Positions 9,553 through 19,857 of a DNA stretch of 50,004 bases are shown here, one piece after another; the stretch's first letter is position 1; every line of letters starts with the position of its first letter. The notes below the pieces were generated by a model, which searched no databases, had not been told where the DNA came from, and worked only from the letters and a program-made list of their open reading frames with translations. The translations under genes were made by a program, and so were the position numbers. This DNA comes from Mitsuaria sp. GD03876 (GTDB taxonomy: Bacteria; Pseudomonadota; Gammaproteobacteria; Burkholderiales; Burkholderiaceae_C): assembly GCF_029840635.1 (NCBI RefSeq), contig NZ_JAOCCU010000047.1, positions 1 to 50,004 on the forward strand, read 5' to 3'.

Positions 9553-11628
9553 GTGACAAGCCCCTCCCCGCTTCCCTTTCATCGCCCGCACGGCCCGCAC
9601 GCGGCCGGCGAGGTCCCGTTGCGCGACGACATCCAGGCGCTGCGCGCGATCGCCGTCCTGTGGGTGCTGCTGTACCACGCGCAGCTGCCCGGCGCGTCAG
9701 GCGGCTACCTCGGCGTCGACATCTTCTTCGTCATCTCCGGCTACCTGATCACCGGGTTGATCCAGCGCGCGCTGGGCCGCGGCGACTTCTCCTTCCGCGC
9801 CTTCTACGGCCGGCGCGCGCGGCGGCTGCTGCCGGCGGCCTACGTCGTGCTCGGCGCGACGCTGCTGGCCGTGCCGTGGGCGCTCAACCGCAGCGAGCAG
9901 ATCGACTTCGCCGGCCAGCTGCTCGGCGCGCTGGGCTTCGCCAACAACGTGGTGCTGTGGCGCCAGACCGGCTACTTCCAGGGCGCGTCCGACCTCAAGC
10001 CGCTGCTGCACTTCTGGTCGCTGGCGCTGGAGGAGCAGTACTACCTCGTGCTGCCCGCGTTGCTGGTGTTCAGCCCGGCGCGATGGCGCGCCGGGGTGGC
10101 GATCGCGATGACGGCCGCGAGCCTCGCGCTGCTCGCGTGGTGGCAGTCCTGGGATGCGAGCGGCGCCTTCTACCTGCTGCCGACACGCGCGTGGGAACTG
10201 GGACTCGGATCGATCGGCGCGTTGATGACGGGGCCCGGCGTGTTCGCGGACGACGCCGCGCGGCAGGCGGCGCTGCAACGCGCGCTGCGCCTGCTGGCCT
10301 GGCCCGCCTGGGCGCTGCTGCTGATCGTGCCGACGATGCCGCAGGTGCTCGGTGCCTCGCATCCGGGGCCGGCGGCGCTGGTCGTCAACCTCGCGACGCT
10401 GGTGCTGCTGCTGCGCGAGCCGGCGCGCCTGCCGCGCGTCGCCGCGCCGCTGATCCGCATCGGCGACTGGTCGTACGCGTTGTACCTGGTGCACTGGCCG
10501 CTGCTGGCGATCCTGCACAACGCCTGGGTCGGCCTGAAGGCCAATGCCGGAGGACAGGCGTCGCTGGCGTGGTGGCGCGTCGGCGCGGTGCTGCTGGCCT
10601 TCCCACTGGCGTGGGCGCTGCATCGCGCGGTCGAGCGGCCGGCGAAGGCGCTGCTCACCGGACGGCGCGGCGCGATGGTCCTGGGCTCGTGCACCGTGGC
10701 GCTGGCGGTGGGCGGCGTCGCGCTGGCGCTGCACAAGCCGGCGCCGGGCGCGGTCGATTTCGTCGAGCTGCGCAAGCCCAACTACGGCCTGTCCGCCAAC
10801 TGCGATGCCGAGGAGCCGTTCGACGGCCGCGAGGATTGCCGCACGCGTCCCGGCGCGCGCTGGATGGTGTGGGGCGATTCCTATGCGATGCACCTGGTGC
10901 CGGGGCTGGTCCGCGTGGCGGGCGACCAGGGGTTGGTGCAGGCGACGAAGTCCTCCTGCGGGCCTTTCCCCGGCGTCACGCCGGTGCGGCCGGAACTGGG
11001 GCCGGGCCACAGCTTCGCGCCGCCGTGGATCGAGCAGTGCCAGGCCTTCAATGCGTCGGTGCTGCGTTGGCTGGGTCGGCATCCGGAGATCGAGACGGTG
11101 GTGCTGTCGAGCTTGCTGACGCAGTACCTGGATGAGGGCAAGTACGAGCTCGAGCGCACGCGCGGCGGCGAGCGCCTGCGGGGCGAGGCGGCGATGCGCG
11201 CGGCGTTGCTGGCGGATGTGGGCGAGACGGTGCGGCGGCTGCGCGCGATGGGCAAGCGGGTGATGGTGGTGGCGCCGCCGCCGTCGGCGCCGTTCGACAT
11301 CGCGGGTTGCCTGGAGCGCCGCCAGGCGCGTCGATGGACGATCGGCGCGACGCCGGGTTGCGTGATCGACGAGCGGGAGGACGAGACCCGGCGCGCCGCC
11401 GAAACCCGCTTCATCGAGGTCTTGGCGTCATCCGACCCCCGTCTGCCGGTGCTCCGTTTCGAACCGCTGCTCTGCAACGGAGGGACCTGTCAGGTCGAAC
11501 GGGACGGCGTGCCGCTCTACCGGGACCAGGGGCATCTGAGCCGCGAGGGCTCGAAGCTGCTGATGCCGGCCGTGATGTCCGAGGCGGTCGGCGAACGTCA
11601 ACTGGCCCTGCTGCGCAGTCCTCGGTAG
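9553..11628 (+). CDS. OafA/YrhL-type acyltransferase with C-terminal SGNH domain
   Basis: These integral membrane enzymes O-acetylate cell-surface polysaccharides such as O-antigen or peptidoglycan. Residues from about 17 show the acyltransferase-3 start [20 protein letters not shown] with the conserved histidine, then [20 protein letters not shown] and about ten hydrophobic segments up to about 395. A periplasmic SGNH domain follows, with [11 protein letters not shown] (catalytic Ser) and a C-terminal [13 protein letters not shown] (Asp-His block). Started at GTG 9553 the product is 691 aa, normal for the two-domain form. The start is uncertain, as no good ribosome binding site is visible and the adjacent TTG at 9550 is in frame. 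Confidence 0.9.
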   Translation: MTSPSPLPFHRPHGPHAAGEVPLRDDIQALRAIAVLWVLLYHAQLPGASGGYLGVDIFFVISGYLITGLIQRALGRGDFSFRAFYGRRARRLLPAAYVVLGATLLAVPWALNRSEQIDFAGQLLGALGFANNVVLWRQTGYFQGASDLKPLLHFWSLALEEQYYLVLPALLVFSPARWRAGVAIAMTAASLALLAWWQSWDASGAFYLLPTRAWELGLGSIGALMTGPGVFADDAARQAALQRALRLLAWPAWALLLIVPTMPQVLGASHPGPAALVVNLATLVLLLREPARLPRVAAPLIRIGDWSYALYLVHWPLLAILHNAWVGLKANAGGQASLAWWRVGAVLLAFPLAWALHRAVERPAKALLTGRRGAMVLGSCTVALAVGGVALALHKPAPGAVDFVELRKPNYGLSANCDAEEPFDGREDCRTRPGARWMVWGDSYAMHLVPGLVRVAGDQGLVQATKSSCGPFPGVTPVRPELGPGHSFAPPWIEQCQAFNASVLRWLGRHPEIETVVLSSLLTQYLDEGKYELERTRGGERLRGEAAMRAALLADVGETVRRLRAMGKRVMVVAPPPSAPFDIAGCLERRQARRWTIGATPGCVIDEREDETRRAAETRFIEVLASSDPRLPVLRFEPLLCNGGTCQVERDGVPLYRDQGHLSREGSKLLMPAVMSEAVGERQLALLRSPR

Positions 11629-11629
11629 C

Positions 11630-11648
11630 AAAACCGTCGCAGGACGGT
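11630..11648 (-). terminator. Weak terminator-like hairpin between convergent genes
   Basis: ACCGTC (11633-11638) pairs with GACGGT (11643-11648) over GCAG. On the minus strand it is followed by TTTTG. It could end minus-strand transcription of the antiporter gene about 100 nt past its stop, but the stem is only six pairs. Confidence 0.35.
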
Positions 11649-11748
11649 GGTGGTTGAGGACGGCAGTGCGTGGGGTTCAGGCGCTTGCCGCCTGTGGCCC
11701 CACGTACTGGCGGCCGGCGCCCGGCTCCTGGCAAGCCAGCTCCCCTGC

Positions 11749-13746
11749 CTACCCCACCAACAACCCATGTTCCGCCCGCGCGATGGCTTCCGGCGTCCCG
11801 GAGACCACCAGCGTGTCCCCGCCCTGGAGCACGAGCTCATCGCTCGCCTCCTTGACGGCCCCATTGGGCCGCCTGACCGACACCACGCTGACGCCCCACC
11901 CGGCGAGCCCGACCTCCCCGAGGGTGCGTCCTTCGAGGAGGCTGGCCATTGGCAGGCTGATGGACTGCAGCCGTTCCTGATCGCGTTCCTCCAGCGTGTC
12001 GTCGTCCGCGCCGTGGAAGTAGCCGCGCAGCAGCCCGTACCGGCGATCCCGCGCATCCCGCGCGATCCGCAGCACGCGCCGCATCGGCACGCCGACGAGC
12101 GCGAGCGCATGGCTGGCGAGCATCAGCGAACCCTCGATCGCCTCGGGCACGACCTCGGTGGCCCCGGCGGCGCGCAGTTTCTCGAGGTCGGTGTCGTCGA
12201 TGGTCCGCACCACCACGGGCACGTGCGGCGCGTGTCCCCGGACCTCATGCAGCACCTTCAGCGCCGACGGCGTGTCGTGGTACGAGATGACGACCGCGCT
12301 CGCCCGGGTCAGGCCGGCGGCGATCAGGCTGGGCAGCCGCGCGGCGTCGCCGAACACGACGCTCTTGCCCGCGGCCGCCGCCTGGCGCACCCGGTCCGGA
12401 TCCAGGTCCAGCGCCATGTAGGGGATGTGCTCGGCCTCCAGCAGCGTCGCCAGGTTCTGCCCGCTGCGGCCGTAGCCGCAGATGATCACGTGCGCGTCGG
12501 TCTTGATCGACTTCTTGGCGATCGTCGTCAGCTGCACCGACTGCAGCAGCCAGTCGCTGGCGGACAGCTTCATGACGATGCGGTTGCTGTGCTCGATGAT
12601 GATCGGCGTCAGCAGCATGGACAGGACCATCGCCGCCAGCACCGGGCTGACCCACTGCGCCGCGATCAGGTTCTGCTGCGCGCCCAGCGTCAGCAGCACG
12701 AAGCCGAACTCGCCCGCCTGGGCCAGGTAGAGGCCGGTGCGCAGCGCCACGCCGGTCGGCGCCTTGAACAGCTTGGCCAGTCCCGCGACCAGCACGAACT
12801 TGGCCAGCGTCGGCACCAGCGTCAGGATGATCACCAGCGGCCATTGGAAGACCAGCGTCTGCCAGTCCAGCCGCATCCCGATGGTGATGAAGAAGAGCCC
12901 GAGCAGCACGTCGTGGAACGGCCGGATGTCGAGTTCCACCTGGTGCTTGTATTCGGTCTCCGCGATCAGCATGCCGGCCACGAACGCGCCCAGCGCCAGC
13001 GACAGCCCCGCGTGCTCGGTCAGCCAGGCCAGGCCCAGCGTCACCAGCAGCAGGTTGAGCATGAAGAGCTCCTGGCTCTTGCGCCGCGCCACCAGCGTCA
13101 GCCAGCGCCGCATCAGGTGCTGGCCGCCGGTCAGCAACAGCACCAGCAGCAGCGTCGCCTTCAACCCGGCCCAGCCCAGCGACTGCAGCATCGCGCTGCC
13201 GCTGCCGCCCAGCGCCGGGATCAGCACCAGCAGCGGCACCACGGCCAGGTCCTGGAACAGCAGCACGCCGACGACGCGCCGGCCGTGCTCGCTCTCGAGC
13301 TCGAGCCGCTCGGCCATCAGCTTCACGACGATCGCGGTGGAGCTCATCGCCATCGCCGCGCCCAGCACCAGCGCGCCCTGCCAGCCCAGGTCCCAGGCCC
13401 AGCCCATCACGCCGAACAGCCAACGCAGCAGCAGGTTGCCGGCCATGGTCCCGCCGATGGTGATCACCACCTGCAGCAGCCCCAGCCCGAACACCATCGA
13501 GCGCATGCTGTGCAGCTTGGGCAGGTTGAATTCCAGGCCGATCGCGAACATCAGGAACACGACGCCGAACTCGGCCAGGTGCTGCACGCCGGGGACGTCG
13601 CTGGCCAGCGCCAGCGCGTTCGGACCGATCAGCACGCCCACCACCAGGTAGCCCAGGATGGGCGGCAGTTTCAGCGAACGGCACACCACCACGCCCAGGA
13701 CGGCGGCGATCAGATAGACGAGGGTCAGGTCCAGCGCGGTGAGCAT
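11749..13746 (-). CDS. Monovalent cation:proton antiporter-2 (Kef/Ybal-type) with TrkA-N and TrkA-C domains
   Basis: CPA2 family transporter, likely exchanging K+ or Na+ for H+. The 665 aa hold about 12 membrane helices (1-390), including [19 protein letters not shown] and [21 protein letters not shown]. These are followed by an NAD-binding TrkA-N domain with [18 protein letters not shown] (near 420) and a TrkA-C domain at the C terminus (about 575-660). The start [18 protein letters not shown] at 13744-13746 places the first membrane helix at the N terminus. It is divergent from glutamate dehydrogenase, with 164 bp between. Confidence 0.93.
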   Translation of the reverse strand: MLTALDLTLVYLIAAVLGVVVCRSLKLPPILGYLVVGVLIGPNALALASDVPGVQHLAEFGVVFLMFAIGLEFNLPKLHSMRSMVFGLGLLQVVITIGGTMAGNLLLRWLFGVMGWAWDLGWQGALVLGAAMAMSSTAIVVKLMAERLELESEHGRRVVGVLLFQDLAVVPLLVLIPALGGSGSAMLQSLGWAGLKATLLLVLLLTGGQHLMRRWLTLVARRKSQELFMLNLLLVTLGLAWLTEHAGLSLALGAFVAGMLIAETEYKHQVELDIRPFHDVLLGLFFITIGMRLDWQTLVFQWPLVIILTLVPTLAKFVLVAGLAKLFKAPTGVALRTGLYLAQAGEFGFVLLTLGAQQNLIAAQWVSPVLAAMVLSMLLTPIIIEHSNRIVMKLSASDWLLQSVQLTTIAKKSIKTDAHVIICGYGRSGQNLATLLEAEHIPYMALDLDPDRVRQAAAAGKSVVFGDAARLPSLIAAGLTRASAVVISYHDTPSALKVLHEVRGHAPHVPVVVRTIDDTDLEKLRAAGATEVVPEAIEGSLMLASHALALVGVPMRRVLRIARDARDRRYGLLRGYFHGADDDTLEERDQERLQSISLPMASLLEGRTLGEVGLAGWGVSVVSVRRPNGAVKEASDELVLQGGDTLVVSGTPEAIARAEHGLLVG

Positions 13747-13910
13747 GGCGGCGATGGTACTGGGGCTTGGCGAAGGTCCCGTCCGAGGCGCAAACTACCC
13801 GCCTTATGCATCGGGCGCATGCCCGCATGTGCACTCGGCTTTGCCGGACGTGGCGGGACGGCAGGGCTTCGGGGTACCGTTCGCGCCACCGAAAAGTTAC
13901 GGAGCATTTC
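13747..13910. promoter_or_regulatory. Divergent intergenic region, antiporter / glutamate dehydrogenase
   Basis: The 164 bp should carry both promoters. The only clear element is a palindrome CGGGC-GCAT-GCCCG at 13812-13825. ACGGAG at 13900-13905 is the glutamate dehydrogenase ribosome binding site. No convincing -35/-10 pair was found. Confidence 0.4.
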
Positions 13911-15182
13911 ATGCCCAACCTGTCTTTCGTTTCCCCCACGCGCAACAGTCCCTGGGGTACCTACCTGTCCCAGATCGACGCGGTCGAGCCCTACCTGGGC
14001 AAGCTGGCCCGCTGGGTGGAAACGCTGCGCCGGCCCAAGCGCGCGCTGATCGTGGACATCCCCATCGAGCTGGACAACGGCACCATCGCCCACTACGAGG
14101 GCTACCGCGTGCAGCACTCGCTGACCCGCGGTCCCGGCAAGGGCGGCGTGCGCTACCACCCGGACGTCACGCTGGAAGAAGTGATGGCCCTGTCGGCCTG
14201 GATGACGGTCAAGAACGCCGCGGTGAACCTGCCCTACGGCGGCGCCAAGGGCGGCATCCGCCTGGACCCGAAGACGCTGTCCCAGAAGGAACTGGAGAAG
14301 GTCACCCGCCGCTACACCAGCGAGATCGGCATCATCATCGGCCCGACGCAGGACATCCCCGCGCCTGACGTCAACACCAACGGCCAGATCATGGCCTGGA
14401 TGATGGACACGTACTCGATGAACGTCGGCGCGACCGCCACCGGCGTCGTCACCGGCAAGCCGATCCCGCTGGGCGGCTCGCTGGGCCGCGTGGCCGCCAC
14501 CGGCCGCGGCGTGTTCGTCGTCGGCCGCGAGGCGATGCGCCGCCTGGGCGTCGAGATGGAAGGCGCCCGCGTCGCGGTGCAGGGCTTCGGCAACGTGGGC
14601 TCGGTGGCCGCCAAGATGTTCGCCGCCAACGGCGCCGTCGTCGTGGCCGTGCAGGACCACACCGGCACCATCCTCAACGAGAAGGGCATGGACATGGCGT
14701 CCCTGCTCGACCACGTCGCCCGCACCGGCGGCGTCGGCGGCTTCTCGGGCGCGGACCGCATCGACAACGAGAACTTCTGGGACGTGAAGTCCGACATCCT
14801 GATCCCCGCGGCCCTGGAAGGCCAGATCACCGGCGAGCGCGCCAAGCGCGTGCAGACCCGCGTGGTGATCGAGGGCGCCAACGGCCCGACGACGCCGGAC
14901 GGCGACGCCGTGCTGGCCGACCGCGGCATCATCGTCGTCCCCGACGTGATCGCCAACGCGGGCGGCGTGACGGTCTCCTACTTCGAGTGGGTGCAGGACT
15001 TCTCGTCGTTCTTCTGGACCGAGGACGAGATCAACGTCCGCCTGGACAAGATCCTGGTCGGCGCCTTCAAGGGCATCTGGGACACGGCCGAGCAGCACAA
15101 GATCCCGCTGCGCACGGCGGCGTTCACCGTGGCCTGCACGCGGGTGCTGCAGGCCCGCGAAGAGCGCGGCCTGTACCCCTGA
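13911..15182 (+). CDS. gdhA: Glutamate dehydrogenase (GdhA-type, Glu/Leu/Phe/Val family)
   Basis: It interconverts glutamate and 2-oxoglutarate plus ammonium. The 423 aa show the substrate-binding loop [13 protein letters not shown] (about 77-89), the lysine block [20 protein letters not shown], the catalytic aspartate in [13 protein letters not shown], and the Rossmann motif [16 protein letters not shown]. The C-terminal part has [17 protein letters not shown]. The length fits the hexameric class of about 420 aa, usually NAD-dependent; the cofactor is not proven here. The ATG at 13911 is set by the ribosome binding site ACGGAG. A strong terminator follows. Confidence 0.95.
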   Translation: MPNLSFVSPTRNSPWGTYLSQIDAVEPYLGKLARWVETLRRPKRALIVDIPIELDNGTIAHYEGYRVQHSLTRGPGKGGVRYHPDVTLEEVMALSAWMTVKNAAVNLPYGGAKGGIRLDPKTLSQKELEKVTRRYTSEIGIIIGPTQDIPAPDVNTNGQIMAWMMDTYSMNVGATATGVVTGKPIPLGGSLGRVAATGRGVFVVGREAMRRLGVEMEGARVAVQGFGNVGSVAAKMFAANGAVVVAVQDHTGTILNEKGMDMASLLDHVARTGGVGGFSGADRIDNENFWDVKSDILIPAALEGQITGERAKRVQTRVVIEGANGPTTPDGDAVLADRGIIVVPDVIANAGGVTVSYFEWVQDFSSFFWTEDEINVRLDKILVGAFKGIWDTAEQHKIPLRTAAFTVACTRVLQAREERGLYP

Positions 15183-15217
15183 TCCGCCCCCGCGGGTTTC
15201 TCGCGGTTACGGAAGCA

Positions 15218-15242
15218 ACGGGCCCCTCGGGGCCCGTTTTTT
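15218..15242 (+). terminator. Rho-independent terminator after glutamate dehydrogenase
   Basis: ACGGGCCCC (15218-15226) pairs with GGGGCCCGT (15229-15237); the stem runs into T6 (15237-15242). The printed loop is only two bases, so the top pairs must open. Confidence 0.9.
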
Positions 15243-15259
15243 CATGTCGACGCGAGGTC

Positions 15260-15838
15260 TCAATGCGAGATCTTCGTGCCCAGCACCGCCAGGAACTGCG
15301 CGATCCAGGCCGGATGCGCGGGCCAGGCCGGCGCGGTGACCAGCTTGCCGTCGGTCACCGCCTGGTCGACCGGGATGTCGGCGTAGCTGGCGCCCGCCAG
15401 CTCGACCTCCGCGGCGCAGGCCGGGTAGGCCGAGACCTTCTTCCCGCGGATGATCCCGGCCGCGGCCAGCAGCTGCGCGCCGTGGCAGATCGCGGCGATC
15501 GGCTTGTCGGCCTGCGCGAAGTGCTGCACCAGCGGCAGCACGCCCGGCATCGTGCGCAGGTACTCCGGCGCGCGGCCGCCGGGGATCACCAGCGCGTCGT
15601 AGTCCTCGGGCTTCACGGCGTCGAAGCCCGCGTTCAGCGTGAAGCGGTGGCCCGGCTTCTCCGAATAGGTCTGCGCGCCCTCGAAGTCGTGGATCGCGGT
15701 GAGGACGACGTCGCCGGCCTTCTTGCCGGGACACACCGCGTCGACGCGATGCCCCACCGCCTGCAGCGCCTGGAACGGCACCATCAGCTCGTAGTCCTCG
15801 ACGTAATCGCCGGCCAGCAACAGCAGCTTCTTGCCCAT
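15260..15838 (-). CDS. DJ-1/PfpI family protein (class I glutamine amidotransferase-like)
   Basis: 192 aa with the full DJ-1/PfpI fold: [21 protein letters not shown] at the N terminus with the conserved acidic residue, [16 protein letters not shown] near 80-97, and the nucleophile elbow [13 protein letters not shown] with Cys-His near 115-120. Family members act as proteases, glyoxalases or chaperones; YhbO/PfpI-like stress proteins are the closest in style. The specific activity is not readable. It converges with glutamate dehydrogenase across the terminator. Confidence 0.9.
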   Translation of the reverse strand: MGKKLLLLAGDYVEDYELMVPFQALQAVGHRVDAVCPGKKAGDVVLTAIHDFEGAQTYSEKPGHRFTLNAGFDAVKPEDYDALVIPGGRAPEYLRTMPGVLPLVQHFAQADKPIAAICHGAQLLAAAGIIRGKKVSAYPACAAEVELAGASYADIPVDQAVTDGKLVTAPAWPAHPAWIAQFLAVLGTKISH

Positions 15839-15908
15839 CGCGTCTCTCCAGAGTCGGGTTGCGGAGCGCCGATTCTGGGAGGCCGCGTTCGTCAGGGCGA
15901 TGAATCCG

Positions 15909-16670
15909 TCATGTACCCGCGTCGGCGTCGCGGGCTCGCAGCGCCGGCGAGGCGATGACCGCCAGCGTCCAGCAGATCCAGGCGGTCCACATCGTGTGGC
16001 TGGGGTAATGCGCGCCGCGCGCCAGCTGCGCCAGCCCGTACAGCACGCCCAGCGTCAGCACCAGGCCGAGCGCCGCGCGCGCCTGCGCCGGATAGGCGCG
16101 GCGCAGCATGAAGAACAGGCTGAAGAAGGCGAAGGCGGAGCTCGCGTGCCCCGACGGGAAGCAGTGGCCCGGGCCGCCATCCAGCACCCCGAAGCGCCAG
16201 TGCGACACGTAGCGCGCGACGCCGCCGAACTCGGCCAGGTCCCAGGGGCAGCTGGTGGTGCTGCCCTGCTTGAGCAGCGGGATCAGGATGAGGCTGAGCG
16301 TCGTCAGCGCCACCGCGCCCCAGCGCTCGCGCCGCGTCAGGGCCGGCCACAGCGGCCGCACCGCGTTGACCAGCAGCATCACCGCCAGCCCGGTCGTCAG
16401 CCAGCGCCCGCCCTGGTGCAGCAGCCCGGCGGTGACCCAGTGGTCGCGCAGCGCGAAGCCGTGCGCGTCGCCGAAGAGCCGCACGACGGCCAGGTCCCAG
16501 CCCGCGAGGTCCCAGGCCAGCAGCGTCGCCAGCGAGAGCAGGGCGATCAGCAGACCGCGCCGCAATTCCGGCAAGGGCAGCGCGCCGGCGCCCGGCAGGC
16601 CGGGCAGCGCGGACGATCCGGCCGCGTTCAGCGGCAGGGGCACGAGGGAGGACAGGGGCGTCGGCTTCAC
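15909..16670 (-). CDS. PAP2-family membrane phosphatase (lipid A / phospholipid phosphatase-like)
   Basis: Predicted inner-membrane phosphatase acting on lipid phosphates at the periplasmic face. About six membrane helices are visible. Of the PAP2 motifs, the central [11 protein letters not shown] is intact. Motif 1 reads [10 protein letters not shown] (Cys in place of the usual Arg). Motif 3 reads [11 protein letters not shown] (His in place of the final Asp), a variant I recall in lipid A-type PAP2 proteins. The start is uncertain: the GTG at 16668-16670 gives 253 aa but has no clear ribosome binding site, and the first membrane helix begins about 35 residues later. The divergent two-component genes and the CTGAAG array beside its start suggest it is a target of that regulator. 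Confidence 0.82.
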   Translation of the reverse strand: MKPTPLSSLVPLPLNAAGSSALPGLPGAGALPLPELRRGLLIALLSLATLLAWDLAGWDLAVVRLFGDAHGFALRDHWVTAGLLHQGGRWLTTGLAVMLLVNAVRPLWPALTRRERWGAVALTTLSLILIPLLKQGSTTSCPWDLAEFGGVARYVSHWRFGVLDGGPGHCFPSGHASSAFAFFSLFFMLRRAYPAQARAALGLVLTLGVLYGLAQLARGAHYPSHTMWTAWICWTLAVIASPALRARDADAGT

Positions 16671-16694
16671 GGAGCGCGAGTGGGCCCGGATGCC

Positions 16695-16733
16695 CTGAAG
16701 TCGCGCTGAAGTTAAGCTGAAGCCCCGCTGAAG
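16695..16733. promoter_or_regulatory. Four CTGAAG direct repeats at exact 11-bp spacing (response-regulator binding array)
   Basis: CTGAAG begins at 16695, 16706, 16717 and 16728, each separated by five bases. The hexamer-N5-hexamer direct repeat with one helical-turn period is the standard recognition format of OmpR-family regulators; PmrA binds CTTAAK-type hexamers with N5. It lies between the PAP2 gene and a PmrA/QseB-like regulator gene. Four half-sites would hold two dimers side by side. Confidence 0.75.
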
Positions 16734-16869
16734 ACGTCCCGCCGACGCTTCGCCGGGGCCCGCGCCGTGACGGACGCCGCGCCGCGGCCCCCCAGTGGCG
16801 GCGGCTACGATCCGGACCGGTCCGCGATTCGCCTTCACGTATTCCTCACGACCCCTCCTCGCGACGCCC

Positions 16870-17532
16870 ATGCGACTGCTGCTGCTCGAAGACGACGAAC
16901 TGCTCGGCGAGGCCCTGCGCGACTTCCTGCGCGACGAGGGCCACGCGGTGACCTGGGCACGGCGCCTGTCCGAGGTCCTGCCCCGCCAGCACGAGGAGTT
17001 CGACGCGCTGCTGGTCGACTGGCAGCTGCCCGACGGCTCCGGCCTGGACTGGCTGCGCGGGCTGCGCCAGCGCGGCGTGGCGGTGCCGGCGCTGATGCTG
17101 ACCGCCCGCGACCTGCTGGCCGACCGGCTGCAGGGCCTGGACGGCGGCGCCGACGACTACCTGGTCAAGCCCTTCGCGCCCGAGGAACTGGCCGCGCGGC
17201 TGCGCGCGGTCAGCCGCCGCCATGCCGGCGCGAGCAGCTCGCAGCGCCGCCATGGCGACGTGGTGCTGGACCTGGCCGCGAAGCGCGCGTCGCGCGGCGG
17301 CCATCCGGTCGAGCTGACCGCCCGCGAATGGGCCGTGCTGGAAGCGCTGGCGCAGCGCGGCGGCAGGCTCTATCCGAAACGCGACCTCGAGCTGCAGGTC
17401 CTGGGCGACGACGCCGAGGTGCAGAGCAACGCGCTCGAGGTCCACGTGTCCAGCCTGCGCCGCAAGCTCGGCCGCGAGCTGATCGAGACCGTGCGCGGCC
17501 TGGGCTACCGGCTCGGTCCCGAGGCGCCGTGA
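16870..17532 (+). CDS. OmpR-family response regulator (PmrA/QseB-like)
   Basis: 220 aa, the exact length of PmrA/QseB proteins. The receiver domain has the acidic pocket LLEDDELL (6-12), the phospho-acceptor Asp50 in LLVDWQLPDGSG, the conserved Thr in LMLTARD (about 76-81) and Lys100 in DDYLVKPF. The C-terminal winged helix (about 127-218) ends in VHVSSLRRKLGRELIETVRGLGYRL. The ATG at 16870 gives MRLLLLEDDELL. The kinase gene overlaps its stop by GTGA. The repeat array 137 bp upstream is the obvious candidate for autoregulation. Confidence 0.94.
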   Translation: MRLLLLEDDELLGEALRDFLRDEGHAVTWARRLSEVLPRQHEEFDALLVDWQLPDGSGLDWLRGLRQRGVAVPALMLTARDLLADRLQGLDGGADDYLVKPFAPEELAARLRAVSRRHAGASSSQRRHGDVVLDLAAKRASRGGHPVELTAREWAVLEALAQRGGRLYPKRDLELQVLGDDAEVQSNALEVHVSSLRRKLGRELIETVRGLGYRLGPEAP

Positions 17533-18842
17533 ACGCCGCCACCGGCCCGCGCCGCCCGACCATCGCCGGCCGGCTGGCGCGCCAGCTGCTGCTGATCTCG
17601 GCCTTCTGGGCGTTGCTGGCGGGCGTGAGCGTCTGGCTGGTGGTGCAGGAGGAGGTCGACGAGCTGCTGGACGAGACGCTGCAGGCGTCCTCGCAGGTGC
17701 TCGGCCAGCTGCTGCGCCAGAACCAGGCGATGCCCACCGAGATCGCCGACAGCGACGACCTCAGCACCCATTTCGCCTGGCAGCTGGTCGGACCGGACGG
17801 TCGCCTGCTGCATCGCTCGCCGCTGGCGCCGGTCAAGGCCTGGAAGCTGCCGCCCGGCTTCAGCGACTGGCAGGACGACGGCACCGACGGCGACGACTGG
17901 CGCGTCCACGTGCGCCCGCTGCCGACCGCGGCGGGCCCGGGCTGGTTGATGGTCGCCCAGACCAGCGCGGAGCGGAAGGAAGTCCGCAGCCGGGTCGGGC
18001 TGGCGAGCGCGCTGTCGGCGCTGCTGGTCGGCGGGCTGTGCATGCTCTGGATGAACCGCCGCGCCAAGGCCGAGCTGGCGCCGCTGGGCGAGCTGGCCGC
18101 CGCGCTGGCCGACTACGACCCGCTCGACACCCGGCAGCTGCTGCCCGAGCAGCAGCGGCGCGAACTGGCCGAGATCCGGGCCGCGGTGCTCGACCTCGGC
18201 CAGCGGCTTGCGCAGCGCGTCGCCAACGAGCGCGCCTTCTCCGCCCACGCGGCCCATGCGTTGCGCACGCCGCTGGCCGGCATGGACGCGCAGCTGGCGA
18301 TGGCGCTGCGCGAGGCGCCGCCCGAGGCGCGCGGCCGGCTGCAGCGCACGCGCGAGGCGGCCGACCGGCTGCGCCGCGTGGTGACCGCGCTGCTGACGCT
18401 GTTCCGCACCGGCATGAGCCTGCACTGGCAGCGCGTCGACCTGATCGAGCTGCTGGCGCTGCTGCCGCTGCCCGAGGGACTGGCGCTGGACCTGCCCGAG
18501 GCCGAGGGCGGCATCGACGCCGATCCGGACCTGCTGTCGGCGGGCCTGATCAACCTGCTCGACAACGCCTGGCGGCATGGCGCCTCGCGGGTGCTGGTGC
18601 GGCTGCACCGCCTGCCCGACGGCGGCCTGATGCTGCACCTGAGCGACAACGGCGAGGGCGTCCCCGACTGGCAGCGCGTGGACCTGAACGACGCGCTCGA
18701 ACGCCAGCAGTACGAGGGCCGCATGGGTCTGGGCCTGATGATGGCCGACCTGATCGCCCGCGCCCACGGCGGCGACCTGCGGCTGCCCGCGGCCAGCGAG
18801 GGCTTCGCCGTGGCGATGCGGCTGGGCGCGGCGCCGGGCTGA
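17529..18842 (+). CDS. Sensor histidine kinase (PmrB/QseC-like)
   Basis: 437 aa from the GTG at 17529, which overlaps the regulator stop (GTGA). It has membrane helix 1 at about 19-40, a periplasmic loop 41-155, membrane helix 2 at about 156-176, a dimerisation domain with His243 in AAHALRTPLAGMDAQL, the N box INLLDNAWRHG and a G box GMGLGLMMADLIARAHGG. The periplasmic loop is acidic, with EIADSDD and a dense patch DWQDDGTDGDDW (about 113-124). PmrB-type kinases bind Fe3+ or cationic peptides through acidic periplasmic residues, so a cation signal is plausible but inferred. Confidence 0.92.
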   Translation: MNAATGPRRPTIAGRLARQLLLISAFWALLAGVSVWLVVQEEVDELLDETLQASSQVLGQLLRQNQAMPTEIADSDDLSTHFAWQLVGPDGRLLHRSPLAPVKAWKLPPGFSDWQDDGTDGDDWRVHVRPLPTAAGPGWLMVAQTSAERKEVRSRVGLASALSALLVGGLCMLWMNRRAKAELAPLGELAAALADYDPLDTRQLLPEQQRRELAEIRAAVLDLGQRLAQRVANERAFSAHAAHALRTPLAGMDAQLAMALREAPPEARGRLQRTREAADRLRRVVTALLTLFRTGMSLHWQRVDLIELLALLPLPEGLALDLPEAEGGIDADPDLLSAGLINLLDNAWRHGASRVLVRLHRLPDGGLMLHLSDNGEGVPDWQRVDLNDALERQQYEGRMGLGLMMADLIARAHGGDLRLPAASEGFAVAMRLGAAPG

Positions 18843-18867
18843 CCCCGCCGCTACACTTTCGCCCTGT

Positions 18868-19857
18868 ATGACGACCCACGCCGCCCTCACCCATTCCCGC
18901 GCGCTCGACGTCGCGCGCCAGTGCCTGCAGGTCGAGGCCGACGCGCTGCTCGCGCTCGGTCCCCGCCTCGGCGAATCGTTCGAGCAGGTGGTCCGCAAGA
19001 TCCTGGGCTGCACCGGCCGCGTGGTGGTGATGGGCATGGGCAAGAGCGGCCATGTCGGCCGCAAGATCGCCGCCACGCTGGCCTCGACCGGCACGCCGGC
19101 GTTCTTCGTCCACCCGGGCGAAGCCAGCCATGGCGACCTCGGCATGGTCACCGTCACCGACATCGTGCTGGCGCTGTCCAACTCCGGCGAGAGCGACGAG
19201 CTCAACGCCATCATCCCGGTGCTCAAGCGCCTGGGCGTGCCGCTGATCGCCATGACCGGCGGGCTGTCCTCGTCGCTGGCGCGGCATGCGGACTGGGTGC
19301 TGGATTCGCGGGTCGAGCAGGAAGCCTGCCCGCTGAACCTCGCGCCGACCGCGAGCACGACGGCGCAGATCGCGCTCGGCGACGCGCTCGCCGTCGCGCT
19401 GCTGGACGCGCGCGGCTTTCGCGCCGAGGATTTCGCGCGCTCGCATCCGGGCGGCTCGCTCGGCCGCAAGCTGCTGACGCACGTGCGCGACCTGATGCGC
19501 AGCGGCGACGCGCTGCCGCGCGTGGACGCGGCGCTGCCGCTGCTGGACATGATGCGGGTGATGTCCGACAAGGGCCTGGGCTGCGCGGTGCTGACCGACG
19601 CCGACGGCCGGGTCGGCGGCATCTTCACCGACGGCGACCTGCGCCGCCTGATCGAGCGCGGCACCGACCTGCGCGGCCTGACGGCCGCCCAGGTGATGCA
19701 TGCGAATCCGCGCACCGTGGCCGCCGACGCGCTGGCCGTCGACGCGGCCGACCTGATGGAGGCGGCGCGCATCACGCTGGTGCTGGCCGTGGACGACGAC
19801 CAGCGCCTCGTGGGCGCGATCAGCATCAACGACCTGATGCGCGCGAAGGTGATCTGA
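18868..19857 (+). CDS. kdsD: D-arabinose 5-phosphate isomerase (KdsD/KpsF/GutQ)
   Basis: It converts ribulose 5-phosphate to arabinose 5-phosphate, the first committed step to Kdo. The 329 aa comprise an SIS domain (about 40-175; VVVMGMGKSGHVGRKIAATL, FFVHPGEASHGDLGM, LSNSGESDEL), the conserved SHPGGSLGRKLL, and two CBS domains (about 205-329). It is the first gene of the kdsD-kdsC-lptC series and overlaps kdsC by ATGA. A TACACT just before the start may be a -10, but no -35 is clear. Confidence 0.96.
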   Translation: MTTHAALTHSRALDVARQCLQVEADALLALGPRLGESFEQVVRKILGCTGRVVVMGMGKSGHVGRKIAATLASTGTPAFFVHPGEASHGDLGMVTVTDIVLALSNSGESDELNAIIPVLKRLGVPLIAMTGGLSSSLARHADWVLDSRVEQEACPLNLAPTASTTAQIALGDALAVALLDARGFRAEDFARSHPGGSLGRKLLTHVRDLMRSGDALPRVDAALPLLDMMRVMSDKGLGCAVLTDADGRVGGIFTDGDLRRLIERGTDLRGLTAAQVMHANPRTVAADALAVDAADLMEAARITLVLAVDDDQRLVGAISINDLMRAKVI

